Part shown: one piece after another, positions 1-7,142 of the stretch
Numbering within the stretch: the stretch's first letter is position 1
Layout: every line of letters starts with the position of its first letter
Assembly (NCBI GenBank): GCA_934630705.1
Contig: CAKTWP010000032.1
Coordinates: 1 to 20,250 of the forward strand
Origin: an uncultured Clostridia bacterium
Lineage (GTDB): Bacteria; Bacillota; Clostridia; Christensenellales; Aristaeellaceae
Reading direction: 5' to 3'
Length of the DNA stretch: 20,250 nt
The notes under the pieces: model-generated
Told to the model about the DNA's origin: nothing
Databases searched by the model: none
Seen by the model: the letters and a program-made list of their open reading frames with translations, nothing else
Program-made: the position numbers and the translations under genes

Positions 1-209
1 ACCCCGTCCAGCCGGATCTTCCTGGGCTGAAACACGGGAATGCCATAGCCGGCAGCGCATTCCTTTACCGGGCTTTGCTGCATCTGCTTGCCCCGGCCCT
101 TGGGCTTATCCGGCTGAGTGAACACGCCCACAACGTCATGGCCCGCTTCCACCAGCGCCCTGAGCGATGGCACGCCAAAATCCGGCGTACCCATAAATAC
201 GATCCGCAT
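1..209 (-). CDS. fmt: Methionyl-tRNA formyltransferase, N-terminal part (cut by window edge)
   Basis: Transfers a formyl group from 10-formyltetrahydrofolate to the amino group of initiator Met-tRNA in the cytoplasm. Only the first 69 codons are present. They begin MRIVFMGTPDFGVPSLRALV, the typical Fmt N-terminal Rossmann strand with the MGTPDF motif, and continue with TQPDKPKGRG, the family's conserved basic loop. The ATG at 207-209 directly follows the stop codon of def, with no gap, so the two are probably translationally coupled. Def removes the formyl group that Fmt adds, and def-fmt pairs are common in bacteria. The C-terminal tRNA-binding domain lies outside the window, so intactness cannot be judged. 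Confidence 0.95.
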   Translation of the reverse strand, partial: MRIVFMGTPDFGVPSLRALVEAGHDVVGVFTQPDKPKGRGKQMQQSPVKECAAGYGIPVFQPRKIRLDG

Positions 210-677
210 TTACTTGCTCTCCTTGTCTTCATCGAAGATTTCGTGGTCCATCACGTCGATGTACAGCACGCCGTCCAGATGGTCGATTTCATGACAAAAC
301 GCCCGGGCCTTGAGCCCCTCTGCCGTGATTTCAAAGGGCTTGCCCTTGCGGTCCTGCGCCCGGACAGTCACCTTCTGCGGCCGCACCACATAGCCCTGCC
401 GCCCCGGCAGGCTCAGGCAGCCCTCGGCCCCTGCCTGCTCGCCTTCCCGGGCGATGATCTCGGGATTGATCAGCTCCACCAGCCCATCCCCGGTATCCAC
501 CACCACGACCCGCCGCAAAATGCCCACCTGCGGCGCCGCCAGGCCCACGCCGTCGGCCTTATACATGGTATCCGCCATATCGCGCAGCAGCAGCCACAGC
601 CGCAAATCAAACTTCTGCATGGGCTTGCTTTGCTTGCGCAACGTTTCGTCGCCCAGCTTTACGATCTTCCGAATCAT
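210..677 (-). CDS. def: Peptide deformylase
   Basis: Metalloenzyme that removes the N-formyl group from nascent proteins. At 155 residues it has normal bacterial length. All three catalytic motifs are visible: GVGLAAPQVG at residues 43-52, EGCLS at 85-89 and HEIDH at 129-133. C87, H129 and H133 are the expected metal ligands and E130 the general base. The ATG at 675-677 is preceded by GGAGG in 681-690, which runs into the priA stop codon, so it is placed for coupled translation after priA. The gene abuts fmt downstream. The motifs and the acidic, lysine-rich C-terminal tail are ordinary for the family. Confidence 0.97.
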   Translation of the reverse strand: MIRKIVKLGDETLRKQSKPMQKFDLRLWLLLRDMADTMYKADGVGLAAPQVGILRRVVVVDTGDGLVELINPEIIAREGEQAGAEGCLSLPGRQGYVVRPQKVTVRAQDRKGKPFEITAEGLKARAFCHEIDHLDGVLYIDVMDHEIFDEDKESK

Positions 678-689
678 GATGGATGCCTC

Positions 690-2912
690 CTAAGCAAAGG
701 ATGTGGGATTAATTTCCAGATAAACCTTACAGGGATAATCGCCGCCCGCCATTTCCTGAAACGCAGCCAGCAGCCGGTCCGTGTCCGGATGGTTCAGCAG
801 CTTCATCAGCACCTGCGCCCGGGCCTTATCCTGAATCCGGGTAATGGGCGCTTCATCTGCCCGGATAAAGAGAATGCGCCGCCCCAGCTTTTCGCCGCCG
901 AACCGGGCCATCACCTGATCCCGCAGCTGCGAAGCCACGCCCATGGCCGTTTCCATTTCCCGGGCCTCGCACAGGAAGCGGGCCATCAGCGTAAAGGGCG
1001 GATACAGATCGGCCCTTCGCCTGTCAAACTCCTGAGCAAAATACGCCCGGTAATCTTGCGCCGCAGCGGCACGGATGGCATAGTGATCCGGCTGATAGGT
1101 CTGAATCACCACTTCGCCCGGCATTTCGCCCCGCCCGGCCCGGCCCGCCACCTGCACCAGCAGCTGGTAGGTGCGCTCCGGGGCGCGATAGTCCGGGAAA
1201 TTCAGCGTCAGATCCGCCATCACCGCGCCCACCAGCGTCACCTTGGGAAAATCAAGCCCCTTGGCAATCATCTGCGTTCCCAGCAGGATTTTCGCCTGCC
1301 CGGCCCGGAAGCGGTCTACCAGCTCGAAATGCGCATTTCGGGAAGCCGTGGTATCCACGTCCATCCGAATCACGCCCGCACCCGGAAAGCGCTTGTTCAG
1401 CTCTTCCTCCACCTTTTGGGTTCCCGTGCCCATGGGGCGGATATATGTGCTCTGACAGGCGGGGCACTGCCGGGGCATGGGCCGCTCCGCACCGCAATAA
1501 TGGCAGCGGAGGGTGTCGTCCACGCTGTGATAGGTCATGGACACATCGCAGCGGTCACACTTAATGGTCGCTCCGCATTTGCGGCAGTTCACCGAGCTGG
1601 CATAGCCCCGGCGATTGATAAACAGCATGGCCTGCTGCCCGCTGGCGATGCAACTTTCCAGCTTCTGCGTCAGCAGCGAAGAAAAAATGCTGTGGTTTCC
1701 CATGCGCAGCTCCTGGCGCATGTCCACAATGTGTACCGCCGGCAGCGGTCGGTTCAGCACCCGATGGGGCATTTCCACCAGCGTGTAATCTCCCCGGCGG
1801 CACATGGCATAGGAAAAAATGCTGGGCGTTGCACTGGCCAGCAGCACCACCGCGCCCTCGCGTTTTCCTCTGGATACCGCAACCTCTCGCGCGTCATATT
1901 GCGGAAAGCGATCGGAAAAATAGGTCTGTTCGTGTTCTTCATCCACAATGATAACGCCCAGATTTTCCACTGGCGCAAACACTGCGGAGCGCGCCCCAAT
2001 TACAATCCGCGCCCGTCCCAGCCGGATACGCCGCCATTCATCGAAACGTTCGCCCGGGGTCAGACGGGAATGAAGCACCGCCATGGTATCCCCAAACCGC
2101 GAGCGAAACCAGTTAATCATCTGGGGAGTCAGCACGATTTCCGGCACCAGAATAATGGCGCCCTTTCCGGCCTTTAAGGCTTCGCGCACAAGGCGAATAT
2201 AGACTTCGGTTTTTCCCGATCCCGTAACGCCATGCAGCAAAAAGGGCTTGGTTTGTTGCTGCAATGCAGGAATCAGTTCAGAAAGAACTTCGGTTTGCTC
2301 CGGTGTCAGCGCAGGATCAGGCGGCGCATCCACACGACCATAAAAGGGAGAACGAAGCGCCTCCCTTTCAATAATCTGCGCCATTTCCTTTTCAACGAGA
2401 TACTTCAGCGGCGTGCGCACATCGCTCATCATGCCCTTGAGCTCATCCAGCGGATGCTCCTGCAAATCGCTCAGCAGAGTGATCAGCAGCTTACGTTTCG
2501 GCGCACGGCTTTGAGACGCGATCGCTTCTTCAATCCGATCCGCCGGGATGGTCAGCCTGGCGTATTCCGCCGTTTTCACCTGAATCCGTCCGCCCCGCAT
2601 TTCCGCAGGCAGCATCAGCCGAAGCGCTTCACACAGCGGGCAATGACACCGGCTGCGGATTTCCTCCGCCAGCGCCATCAGCGGCGGAAGCAGAGCCGGA
2701 TACTCTTCCAGCGTGGCCAGAATCGTTTTGATTCTGCTTTCATCGTAGTCCGGTTCTTCCTTGAGCCGAACCACGAAGCCTTCCTTTTCCCGAGGACCAA
2801 ACGGCACCAGCACCCGCATACCGGGCACAATGTTCAGCGTTTCAGGGACCCGATAGGTGAACAACCGATCAACCTGTTCGGACGCGATATCCACAATGAC
2901 CTCGGCGTACAC
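690..2912 (-). CDS. priA: Primosomal protein N', replication restart helicase
   Basis: Superfamily 2 DNA helicase that recognises stalled or repaired replication forks and reloads the replisome. The 740 residues are full length. The N-terminal 3'-DNA-binding region covers about residues 1-105. Walker A GVTGSGKT is at 228-235, the DEEH Walker B at 324-327, motif III ASATPS at 359-364, and QVAGRAGRG (motif VI) at 587-595. A zinc region inserted in the helicase carries four CxxC pairs: C443/C446, C452/C455, C470/C473 and C483/C486, matching the eight-cysteine PriA zinc domain. The start is GTG at 2910-2912, with AAAGGAG about 10 nt upstream; no nearby ATG is better placed. It sits between coaBC and def, as in Bacillus. 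Confidence 0.96.
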   Translation of the reverse strand: MYAEVIVDIASEQVDRLFTYRVPETLNIVPGMRVLVPFGPREKEGFVVRLKEEPDYDESRIKTILATLEEYPALLPPLMALAEEIRSRCHCPLCEALRLMLPAEMRGGRIQVKTAEYARLTIPADRIEEAIASQSRAPKRKLLITLLSDLQEHPLDELKGMMSDVRTPLKYLVEKEMAQIIEREALRSPFYGRVDAPPDPALTPEQTEVLSELIPALQQQTKPFLLHGVTGSGKTEVYIRLVREALKAGKGAIILVPEIVLTPQMINWFRSRFGDTMAVLHSRLTPGERFDEWRRIRLGRARIVIGARSAVFAPVENLGVIIVDEEHEQTYFSDRFPQYDAREVAVSRGKREGAVVLLASATPSIFSYAMCRRGDYTLVEMPHRVLNRPLPAVHIVDMRQELRMGNHSIFSSLLTQKLESCIASGQQAMLFINRRGYASSVNCRKCGATIKCDRCDVSMTYHSVDDTLRCHYCGAERPMPRQCPACQSTYIRPMGTGTQKVEEELNKRFPGAGVIRMDVDTTASRNAHFELVDRFRAGQAKILLGTQMIAKGLDFPKVTLVGAVMADLTLNFPDYRAPERTYQLLVQVAGRAGRGEMPGEVVIQTYQPDHYAIRAAAAQDYRAYFAQEFDRRRADLYPPFTLMARFLCEAREMETAMGVASQLRDQVMARFGGEKLGRRILFIRADEAPITRIQDKARAQVLMKLLNHPDTDRLLAAFQEMAGGDYPCKVYLEINPTSFA

Positions 2913-2941
2913 CTTTTCGGCTCCTTTCTCTCATGTGAAAT

Positions 2942-2979
2942 ACGGTCTATTATTGTTTGCCTGCGCATGAATAAACCGT
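2942..2979 (-). repeat. 10-bp inverted repeat in the coaBC-priA gap
   Basis: Arms at 2942-2951 and 2970-2979 are complementary at 9 of 10 positions. In the minus-strand transcript the tenth is a U-G wobble, so a 10-bp stem with an 18-nt loop could form. The gap (2913-2985) is AT-rich compared with the genes around it. No good U tract follows on the minus strand, so it does not look like a normal terminator. It could be an RNA-processing or stabilising hairpin or a weak attenuator before priA. A poor -10-like AATAAT lies in the loop-side arm region. Function is unknown. Confidence 0.45.
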
Positions 2980-2985
2980 TTTCTA

Positions 2986-4221
2986 TTATTTGCTGATTTG
3001 ACGCTTTCCTTCTCGAGCGCGCAGAATTCGGTCTAAAAGTGCGTCTGCCACCTCTGCTTTTTTCATCTTCGGCAGCTTTTCCAAGCCATCTTGGGTGACA
3101 AAGGTGACAATGTTTGTGTCCACATCGAACCCCGCCCCCGGCGCGGTGACATCATTAGCAACAATCAGATCCAGATTCTTTTTTGCCAGCTTCTTCTGTG
3201 CATTTTGCAGCACATCATTTGTTTCTGCCGCAAAACCAACCAAAGTCTGCCCTTCTTTTTTCGTTTTGCCCACAGCCGTCGCCACATCAGGCGTCTGCGT
3301 CAGACGAATGACCAGTGGTTCATTCCCCTGCTTCTTGATCTTCTGATCCGCCACGGTTTCCGGCGTGAAATCCGCAGGCGCAGCAGCCTGAATCACCACG
3401 TCCATTTTCGGGCACAGGGCGAGCATCTGATCGTAAAGCTCCTGCGTGGAAAGAATCCGCACGGCGTTTACCCCCTGCGGAATGGGCAGACTGGTAGGCC
3501 CGGTGACCAGCGTCACAGACGCGCCCCGTGCTGCCGCGGCCGCCGCGATGGCATAGCCCATTTTGCCCGAGGAGCGATTCGTGATGAACCGCACGGGATC
3601 CAGCCGCTCCTGGGTGGGCCCCGCCGTCACCAGCACGGATAACCCCGCCAGATCCTGCTGCATCGCAAGGAGCTTTTCGATCGCGTCGAAAATGTCCTTG
3701 GGTTCGCTCATACGCCCCGCACCCGTATCGCCGCAGGCCAGAAAACCGCCTTCCGGGCCGATGAAATGTACACCCCGCTGCTGCAGGCGCTCCACATTTT
3801 CCTGCGTGGCCGGGTTATCCCACATGCCCGTATTCATCGCCGGAGCCACCAGCACAGGCGCGCGGGTGGCCAGCACAGTGGTGGAGAGCATATCATCCGC
3901 CAGGCCACAGGCCATTTTTGCCAGAATATTGGCCGTGGCCGGCGCGATCACAAACACATCCGCCCGCTTTGCCAGCGCCACATGCTCCACTTCCCAGGTC
4001 TCAGGCCGGGCGAAGGTATCTGTCGCCACGGGATGATTGGAAAGGGTTTCAAAGGTCAGCGGCGCCACAAACTGGCAGGCGTTTTTCGTCATGATCACAT
4101 AGACCTGCGCCCCCGCCTTGCGCAGCCGGGAGGTCAGCTCGCACGCCTTATAGGCGGCGATCCCCCCCGTCACGCCCAGCACCACGCATTTCCCCGCCAG
4201 GGAAAAAGACGTTTCAGGCAT
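2986..4221 (-). CDS. coaBC: Bifunctional phosphopantothenoylcysteine decarboxylase / phosphopantothenate-cysteine ligase
   Basis: Carries out two steps of coenzyme A synthesis: CTP-dependent coupling of cysteine to 4'-phosphopantothenate (CoaB), then FMN-dependent decarboxylation (CoaC). Counting from the upstream ATG at 4227, the flavoprotein half has GVTGGIAAYKA at 18-28, the probable catalytic H82, PAMNTGMW at 129-136 and C165 in the CGDTGAGRM flap. The ligase half starts near 197 with LVTAGPTQE and NRSSGKMG, followed by KIKK at 296-299. Two ATGs compete. GGAGG at 4228-4232 touches the first (4227) but lies 6 nt from the second (4221), so the second is chosen, giving 411 residues. It overlaps the rpoZ end by 8 nt, suggesting coupling. 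Confidence 0.94.
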   Translation of the reverse strand: MPETSFSLAGKCVVLGVTGGIAAYKACELTSRLRKAGAQVYVIMTKNACQFVAPLTFETLSNHPVATDTFARPETWEVEHVALAKRADVFVIAPATANILAKMACGLADDMLSTTVLATRAPVLVAPAMNTGMWDNPATQENVERLQQRGVHFIGPEGGFLACGDTGAGRMSEPKDIFDAIEKLLAMQQDLAGLSVLVTAGPTQERLDPVRFITNRSSGKMGYAIAAAAAARGASVTLVTGPTSLPIPQGVNAVRILSTQELYDQMLALCPKMDVVIQAAAPADFTPETVADQKIKKQGNEPLVIRLTQTPDVATAVGKTKKEGQTLVGFAAETNDVLQNAQKKLAKKNLDLIVANDVTAPGAGFDVDTNIVTFVTQDGLEKLPKMKKAEVADALLDRILRAREGKRQISK

Positions 4222-4429
4222 CCTCATCCTCCAGGTTCCGATGGTAGGTCAGCAAGCCGCGATCAATTTCTTCCACCGCGATGGAAACGGGCTTCATATC
4301 CTTGGGATCGATCAGAGGCTGAGAGCCGCCGATCAGCTCCCGGGCGCGCTTGGACGCTTCCACCACCAGGGTGTACCGGCAATCCACCTTCTTGCACAGA
4401 TCGTCAATGGCAGGCTTGTTAATAGGCAT
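4214..4429 (-). CDS. rpoZ: RNA polymerase omega subunit
   Basis: Small subunit that helps assemble and stabilise RNA polymerase by binding beta-prime. The 71 residues carry the omega signature: an N-terminal P-x-I-D-D-L segment, then the RYTLVVEASKRARELIGG helix (about residues 18-35), followed by KPVSIAVEEIDRG. Gram-positive omega proteins are similarly short. ATG at 4427-4429 has AGGAG at 4436-4440. The end overlaps the coaBC start. Its position between gmk and coaBC agrees with the usual Firmicutes order. The acidic tail (EDEDA) is unremarkable. Confidence 0.95.
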   Translation of the reverse strand: MPINKPAIDDLCKKVDCRYTLVVEASKRARELIGGSQPLIDPKDMKPVSIAVEEIDRGLLTYHRNLEDEDA

Positions 4430-4447
4430 AATAGGCTCCTCCTTTTA

Positions 4448-5047
4448 TCATTCAACCACGGGGAAATACCGGGTTGTACGCTGTTTTTCCGCGGCGATAA
4501 TGGACGACATCTGCTGGAATGCCAGCTCCAGATCGTCGTTGACCACCACGTATTGATACAGATGCATCTGCTCAATCTCGCCCTTTGCGTTGCCCAGGCG
4601 GCGATTGATCTCCACGGGATCATCCGTGTTCCGGGTATGCAGTCGAACCCGCAGAGCCTCATAAGACGGCGGAAGGATGAAAATGGACACGCAGTCCGGC
4701 CGCTGACGCATCACTTCCTTGGCCCCCTGAGGGTCAATATCCAGCACCACGTTCAGGCCCTTGGCCATCAGCTCATCCACCTGGGATTTGAGCGTGCCAT
4801 AGCGATGGGCATGCACGGTGGCATGCTCCAGGAAGGCGTTCTGAGCCAGCAGCTCGTCATACTTTTCGTCTGAAATAAAGAAATAATGCACGCCCTCGAT
4901 TTCCGTGCTCCTGGGAGCGCGGGTGGTAGCGCTGACGGAAAAGGTCAGGCTGGGATCCTCCGCCAGCAGCCGTTCGCACAGGGTGCCCTTGCCCGTCCCC
5001 GACGGTCCGGACACCACGATCAGCATGCCCTTTCGTTCCTCTCTCAT
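4448..5047 (-). CDS. gmk: Guanylate kinase
   Basis: Phosphorylates GMP to GDP with ATP, an essential step of purine metabolism. The 199 residues have the P-loop GPSGTGKG at 14-21, followed by the GMP-binding region SATTRAPRSTEIEGVHYFF, including the usual S, R and Y contacts. The ATG at 5045-5047 overlaps the remA stop in an ATGA arrangement, pointing to coupled translation. An alternative ATG seven codons downstream (5024-5026) would remove MREERKG, but the Bacillus protein begins with a similar basic stretch, so the longer form is kept. It is encoded between remA and rpoZ as in other Firmicutes. Confidence 0.95.
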   Translation of the reverse strand: MREERKGMLIVVSGPSGTGKGTLCERLLAEDPSLTFSVSATTRAPRSTEIEGVHYFFISDEKYDELLAQNAFLEHATVHAHRYGTLKSQVDELMAKGLNVVLDIDPQGAKEVMRQRPDCVSIFILPPSYEALRVRLHTRNTDDPVEINRRLGNAKGEIEQMHLYQYVVVNDDLELAFQQMSSIIAAEKQRTTRYFPVVE

Positions 5048-5301
5048 AGTTCCTTCTTCTCCTCCCTGTCGCCCTGCATCCTTCCGGCAATGGTTTCCGG
5101 CTGAATGGCGGAAAGCACCACATGGCCGCTGTCCATCATCAGCACGGCGCGGGTTTTACGGCCCGCCGTGGCGTCTACCAGCTTTCCGGATTCCCGGGCT
5201 TCCCCCACAATCCGCTTCACCGGCATGGAATCCGGCCCCACCACCGCGATCACCCGGGCCGCCGCCACCATATTGCCAAACCCAACATTCAGCAGCTTCA
5301 T
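5044..5301 (-). CDS. remA: RemA-family (DUF370) DNA-binding regulator
   Basis: RemA activates extracellular matrix and osmoprotection genes in Bacillus subtilis by binding DNA as a ring-like oligomer; the role in this organism is inferred only. The protein has 85 residues, matches the family N-terminus (MKLLNVGFGNMV) and keeps PDSMPVKRI, EARE, DATAGRKTRAV and SGHVVLSAIQPETIA along its length. The C-terminal tail after about residue 74 (GDREEKKEL) is charged and variable. ATG is at 5299-5301, and a GGAG overlapping the yicC stop lies 12 nt upstream, rather far. It is the standard neighbour of gmk. No alternative family fits. Confidence 0.92.
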   Translation of the reverse strand: MKLLNVGFGNMVAAARVIAVVGPDSMPVKRIVGEARESGKLVDATAGRKTRAVLMMDSGHVVLSAIQPETIAGRMQGDREEKKEL

Positions 5302-5310
5302 CTTTCGCGC

Positions 5311-6180
5311 TTACTCCACGTTCTGCACCTGTTCGCGCAGCTTCTCGATTTCGCTCTTGGCGGCCACCACCAGCTTCGTAATCTCTGCATCCGACGCTTT
5401 GGAGCCGATGGTGTTCACTTCCCGATTCAACTCCTGGGTGAGGAAATCCAGCCGGCGGCCCACTTCTCCGTCCTCTGCCATAGCCTGACGCATCTGCGCA
5501 ATATGGGATTCCAGCCGGGACAGTTCTTCGTCAATGGCGCAGTGGTCCGCCATCAGCGCCACTTCCTGGGCCAGCCGCTGCTCATCCAGCTCCTTCACGC
5601 CCAGCTCGCTCAGCCGAGCCTGCAGCCGCTCCTGATAGGCCCGGGGCACGCCCGGCGCTTTCTGTGCGATCTGATCCCGCAGCAGCGCCACCTGATCCAG
5701 ATGGAAGGAAAGATCCTGCCGCAGCGCCATCCCTTCCTTTTCCCGCATGGCGTTCACATCCGCAAGCGTCTGCGTCATTGCGTCCGCAAGCAGGGAAAGC
5801 ACCGCGTCCTGATCCTCCTCGCAAAGGGTCACCCGCAGCACATCCGGCTGAGCCGCAATGAAGGAAAGAGACGCTTCCTGTCCGTCCAGCATGGCCCCCA
5901 GCTTATCCAGCGCCGCCTTGTATTGCAGCGCCAGCGCTTCATCCACCGTCACGGTTCGGGCATCGGTGCGCAGGTTTGTATAGGTAACGGCCACATCGGC
6001 ATGCCCCCGGCGCAGGGATGCGGACAACTGCTTGCGCACCGCATCCTCGGCAAAGGAAAGCGCTCTGGGCAGGCGGGACGCCACATCCAGGAAGCGATGG
6101 TTCACCGTCTTGATCTCCACCGTGATTTCCCGGCCATCCCGGCTGAGCTGCCGCCGGCCATAGCCCGTCATGCTTCGCAT
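5311..6180 (-). CDS. yicC: YicC/YloC-family endoribonuclease
   Basis: YicC-family proteins take part in RNA decay, and the E. coli member has been described as an endoribonuclease. The 289 residues show the two family ends: the N-terminal MRSMTGYGR motif with EIKTVNHRFLD, and the C-terminal DUF1732 block GRRLDFLTQELNREVNTIGS followed by EIEKLREQVQNVE. The middle is helical and charged. An upstream in-frame ATG (6243) would add 21 residues across the promoter and is rejected. The ATG at 6178-6180 has AGGAGG about 10 nt upstream. This is the first gene of the minus-strand operon. A recognised RNA substrate cannot be deduced here. Confidence 0.93.
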   Translation of the reverse strand: MRSMTGYGRRQLSRDGREITVEIKTVNHRFLDVASRLPRALSFAEDAVRKQLSASLRRGHADVAVTYTNLRTDARTVTVDEALALQYKAALDKLGAMLDGQEASLSFIAAQPDVLRVTLCEEDQDAVLSLLADAMTQTLADVNAMREKEGMALRQDLSFHLDQVALLRDQIAQKAPGVPRAYQERLQARLSELGVKELDEQRLAQEVALMADHCAIDEELSRLESHIAQMRQAMAEDGEVGRRLDFLTQELNREVNTIGSKASDAEITKLVVAAKSEIEKLREQVQNVE

Positions 6181-6207
6181 GGGTAAACCCCTCCTTTTAA
6201 CCTTATA

Positions 6208-6237
6208 ATTATACCACAGGCAATGGCCGAATGAAAA
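6208..6237 (-). promoter_or_regulatory. Promoter of the yicC-to-fmt operon
   Basis: Read on the minus strand, a perfect -10 TATAAT (6208-6213) is preceded by TGG, giving an extended -10. A TTTTCA -35 (6232-6237) sits at an 18-bp spacing. The -35 is weak, as is usual with an extended -10. The leader to the yicC ATG is roughly 20 nt and contains AGGAGG. Confidence 0.75.
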
Positions 6238-6292
6238 GAGCAAATTTCGATTTTCCGCAGAAAAGAAAATTGATGAAGGCGGCGCTCCGGGT

Positions 6293-6321
6293 TTTACAAG
6301 CTATAAAACCTGTGGTATAAT
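6293..6321 (+). promoter_or_regulatory. Promoter of exoA and the MATE gene
   Basis: TTTACA (6293-6298), a 17-bp spacer and TATAAT (6316-6321), with TGG before the -10. This is close to consensus. It diverges from the yicC promoter, and the two share an identical 14-nt core (6309-6322 and, inverted, 6207-6220). Confidence 0.85.
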
Positions 6322-6353
6322 TGTAAAGAAAATGTAAAATAGGGGGAATGCCG

Positions 6354-7109
6354 ATGAAGCTGATCTCGTGGAACGTAAACGGCCTACGGGCGGCGCTGGA
6401 TAAGGGCTTTTTAGATGCTTTCGCAGCGCTGGACGCGGATGCATTCTGTCTGCAGGAAACCAAATGCCAGGAGGGACAGGTATCGCTTTCTCTGGACGGC
6501 TACCAGCAATATTGGAATTCCGCCGAGAAAAAGGGCTATTCCGGCACCGCTATTTTTACCCGGCAGCCCGCGCTTTCGGTTCGTTATGGCATCGGCGTAG
6601 ATGAATTTGACCACGAGGGCCGGGTCATCGCGCTGGATATGGGGCCGAATTATCTGGTGAATGTGTATACTCCCAATTCTCAGGATGGGCTGCGGCGGCT
6701 GGATTACCGCATGGCCTGGGAGGACGCATTTCTTGGCTTTCTCAAGGAGCTGGAGCGGGAAAAGCCCGTTGTGGTCTGCGGGGATATGAACGTGGCGCAT
6801 ATGGAAATTGACATCAAGAATCCCGCCGCGAACCGGCAAAACGCCGGCTTCACCCAGCAGGAGCGGGATAAAATGACCCATCTTCTGCAATCCGGCTTTA
6901 TCGACACCTTTCGCTTCTTCCATCCCGAGGAAACGGGCGCGTATTCCTGGTGGAGCTATCGGTTCCACGCCCGGGAAAAGAACGCGGGCTGGCGGATTGA
7001 TTATTTTCTGGTATCCGAGGCGCTGCGTTCCCAGCTAAAAAGCGCCTGCATTCACCCGGAAATCTTCGGCTCGGATCATTGCCCGGTTGAGCTGCAGCTG
7101 GCTTTATAA
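6354..7109 (+). CDS. exoA: Exodeoxyribonuclease III / AP endonuclease (ExoA type)
   Basis: Base-excision repair enzyme that cuts DNA at abasic sites and trims 3' ends, using Mg2+. The 251 residues cover the exonuclease-endonuclease-phosphatase fold. Catalytic elements are all present: SWNVNG at 5-10, QETK with E35, Y105 in VYTPNS, GDMNVAH with D144 and N146, and GSDHCP with D241 and H242. NPAANRQNAGFTQQER and the WRIDYFLVS block are also typical. Of two ATGs, the one at 6354 is preferred because AGGGGGA (6341-6347) lies at proper distance, whereas the ATG at 6348 directly touches it. Transcribed with the MATE gene from the promoter at 6293-6321. It could equally be labelled xth; ExoA-like is the closer subgroup by motif reading. 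Confidence 0.93.
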   Translation: MKLISWNVNGLRAALDKGFLDAFAALDADAFCLQETKCQEGQVSLSLDGYQQYWNSAEKKGYSGTAIFTRQPALSVRYGIGVDEFDHEGRVIALDMGPNYLVNVYTPNSQDGLRRLDYRMAWEDAFLGFLKELEREKPVVVCGDMNVAHMEIDIKNPAANRQNAGFTQQERDKMTHLLQSGFIDTFRFFHPEETGAYSWWSYRFHAREKNAGWRIDYFLVSEALRSQLKSACIHPEIFGSDHCPVELQLAL

Positions 7110-7142
7110 TCTCCTGACACAACCAAAGAAAAGAGGCACATC

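Noticed and set aside
75..2177. Long plus-strand open frame of 700 codons
   Set aside because: It runs antisense to def and priA, whose motifs are certain. The protein is rich in His, Arg, Pro and Gln as expected of a reverse-frame shadow in GC-rich DNA, and has no start signal.
2945..2990. Direct repeat TCTATTATT (2946-2954 and 2982-2990 region)
   Set aside because: Short and AT-rich, within the coaBC-priA gap and the end of coaBC; likely chance, and partly the same bases as the inverted repeat.
3409..3411. AAAPADF in CoaB where AAVADY-type is commoner
   Set aside because: A single substitution in an otherwise intact motif region; CoaBC sequences vary here and it gives no sign of loss of function.
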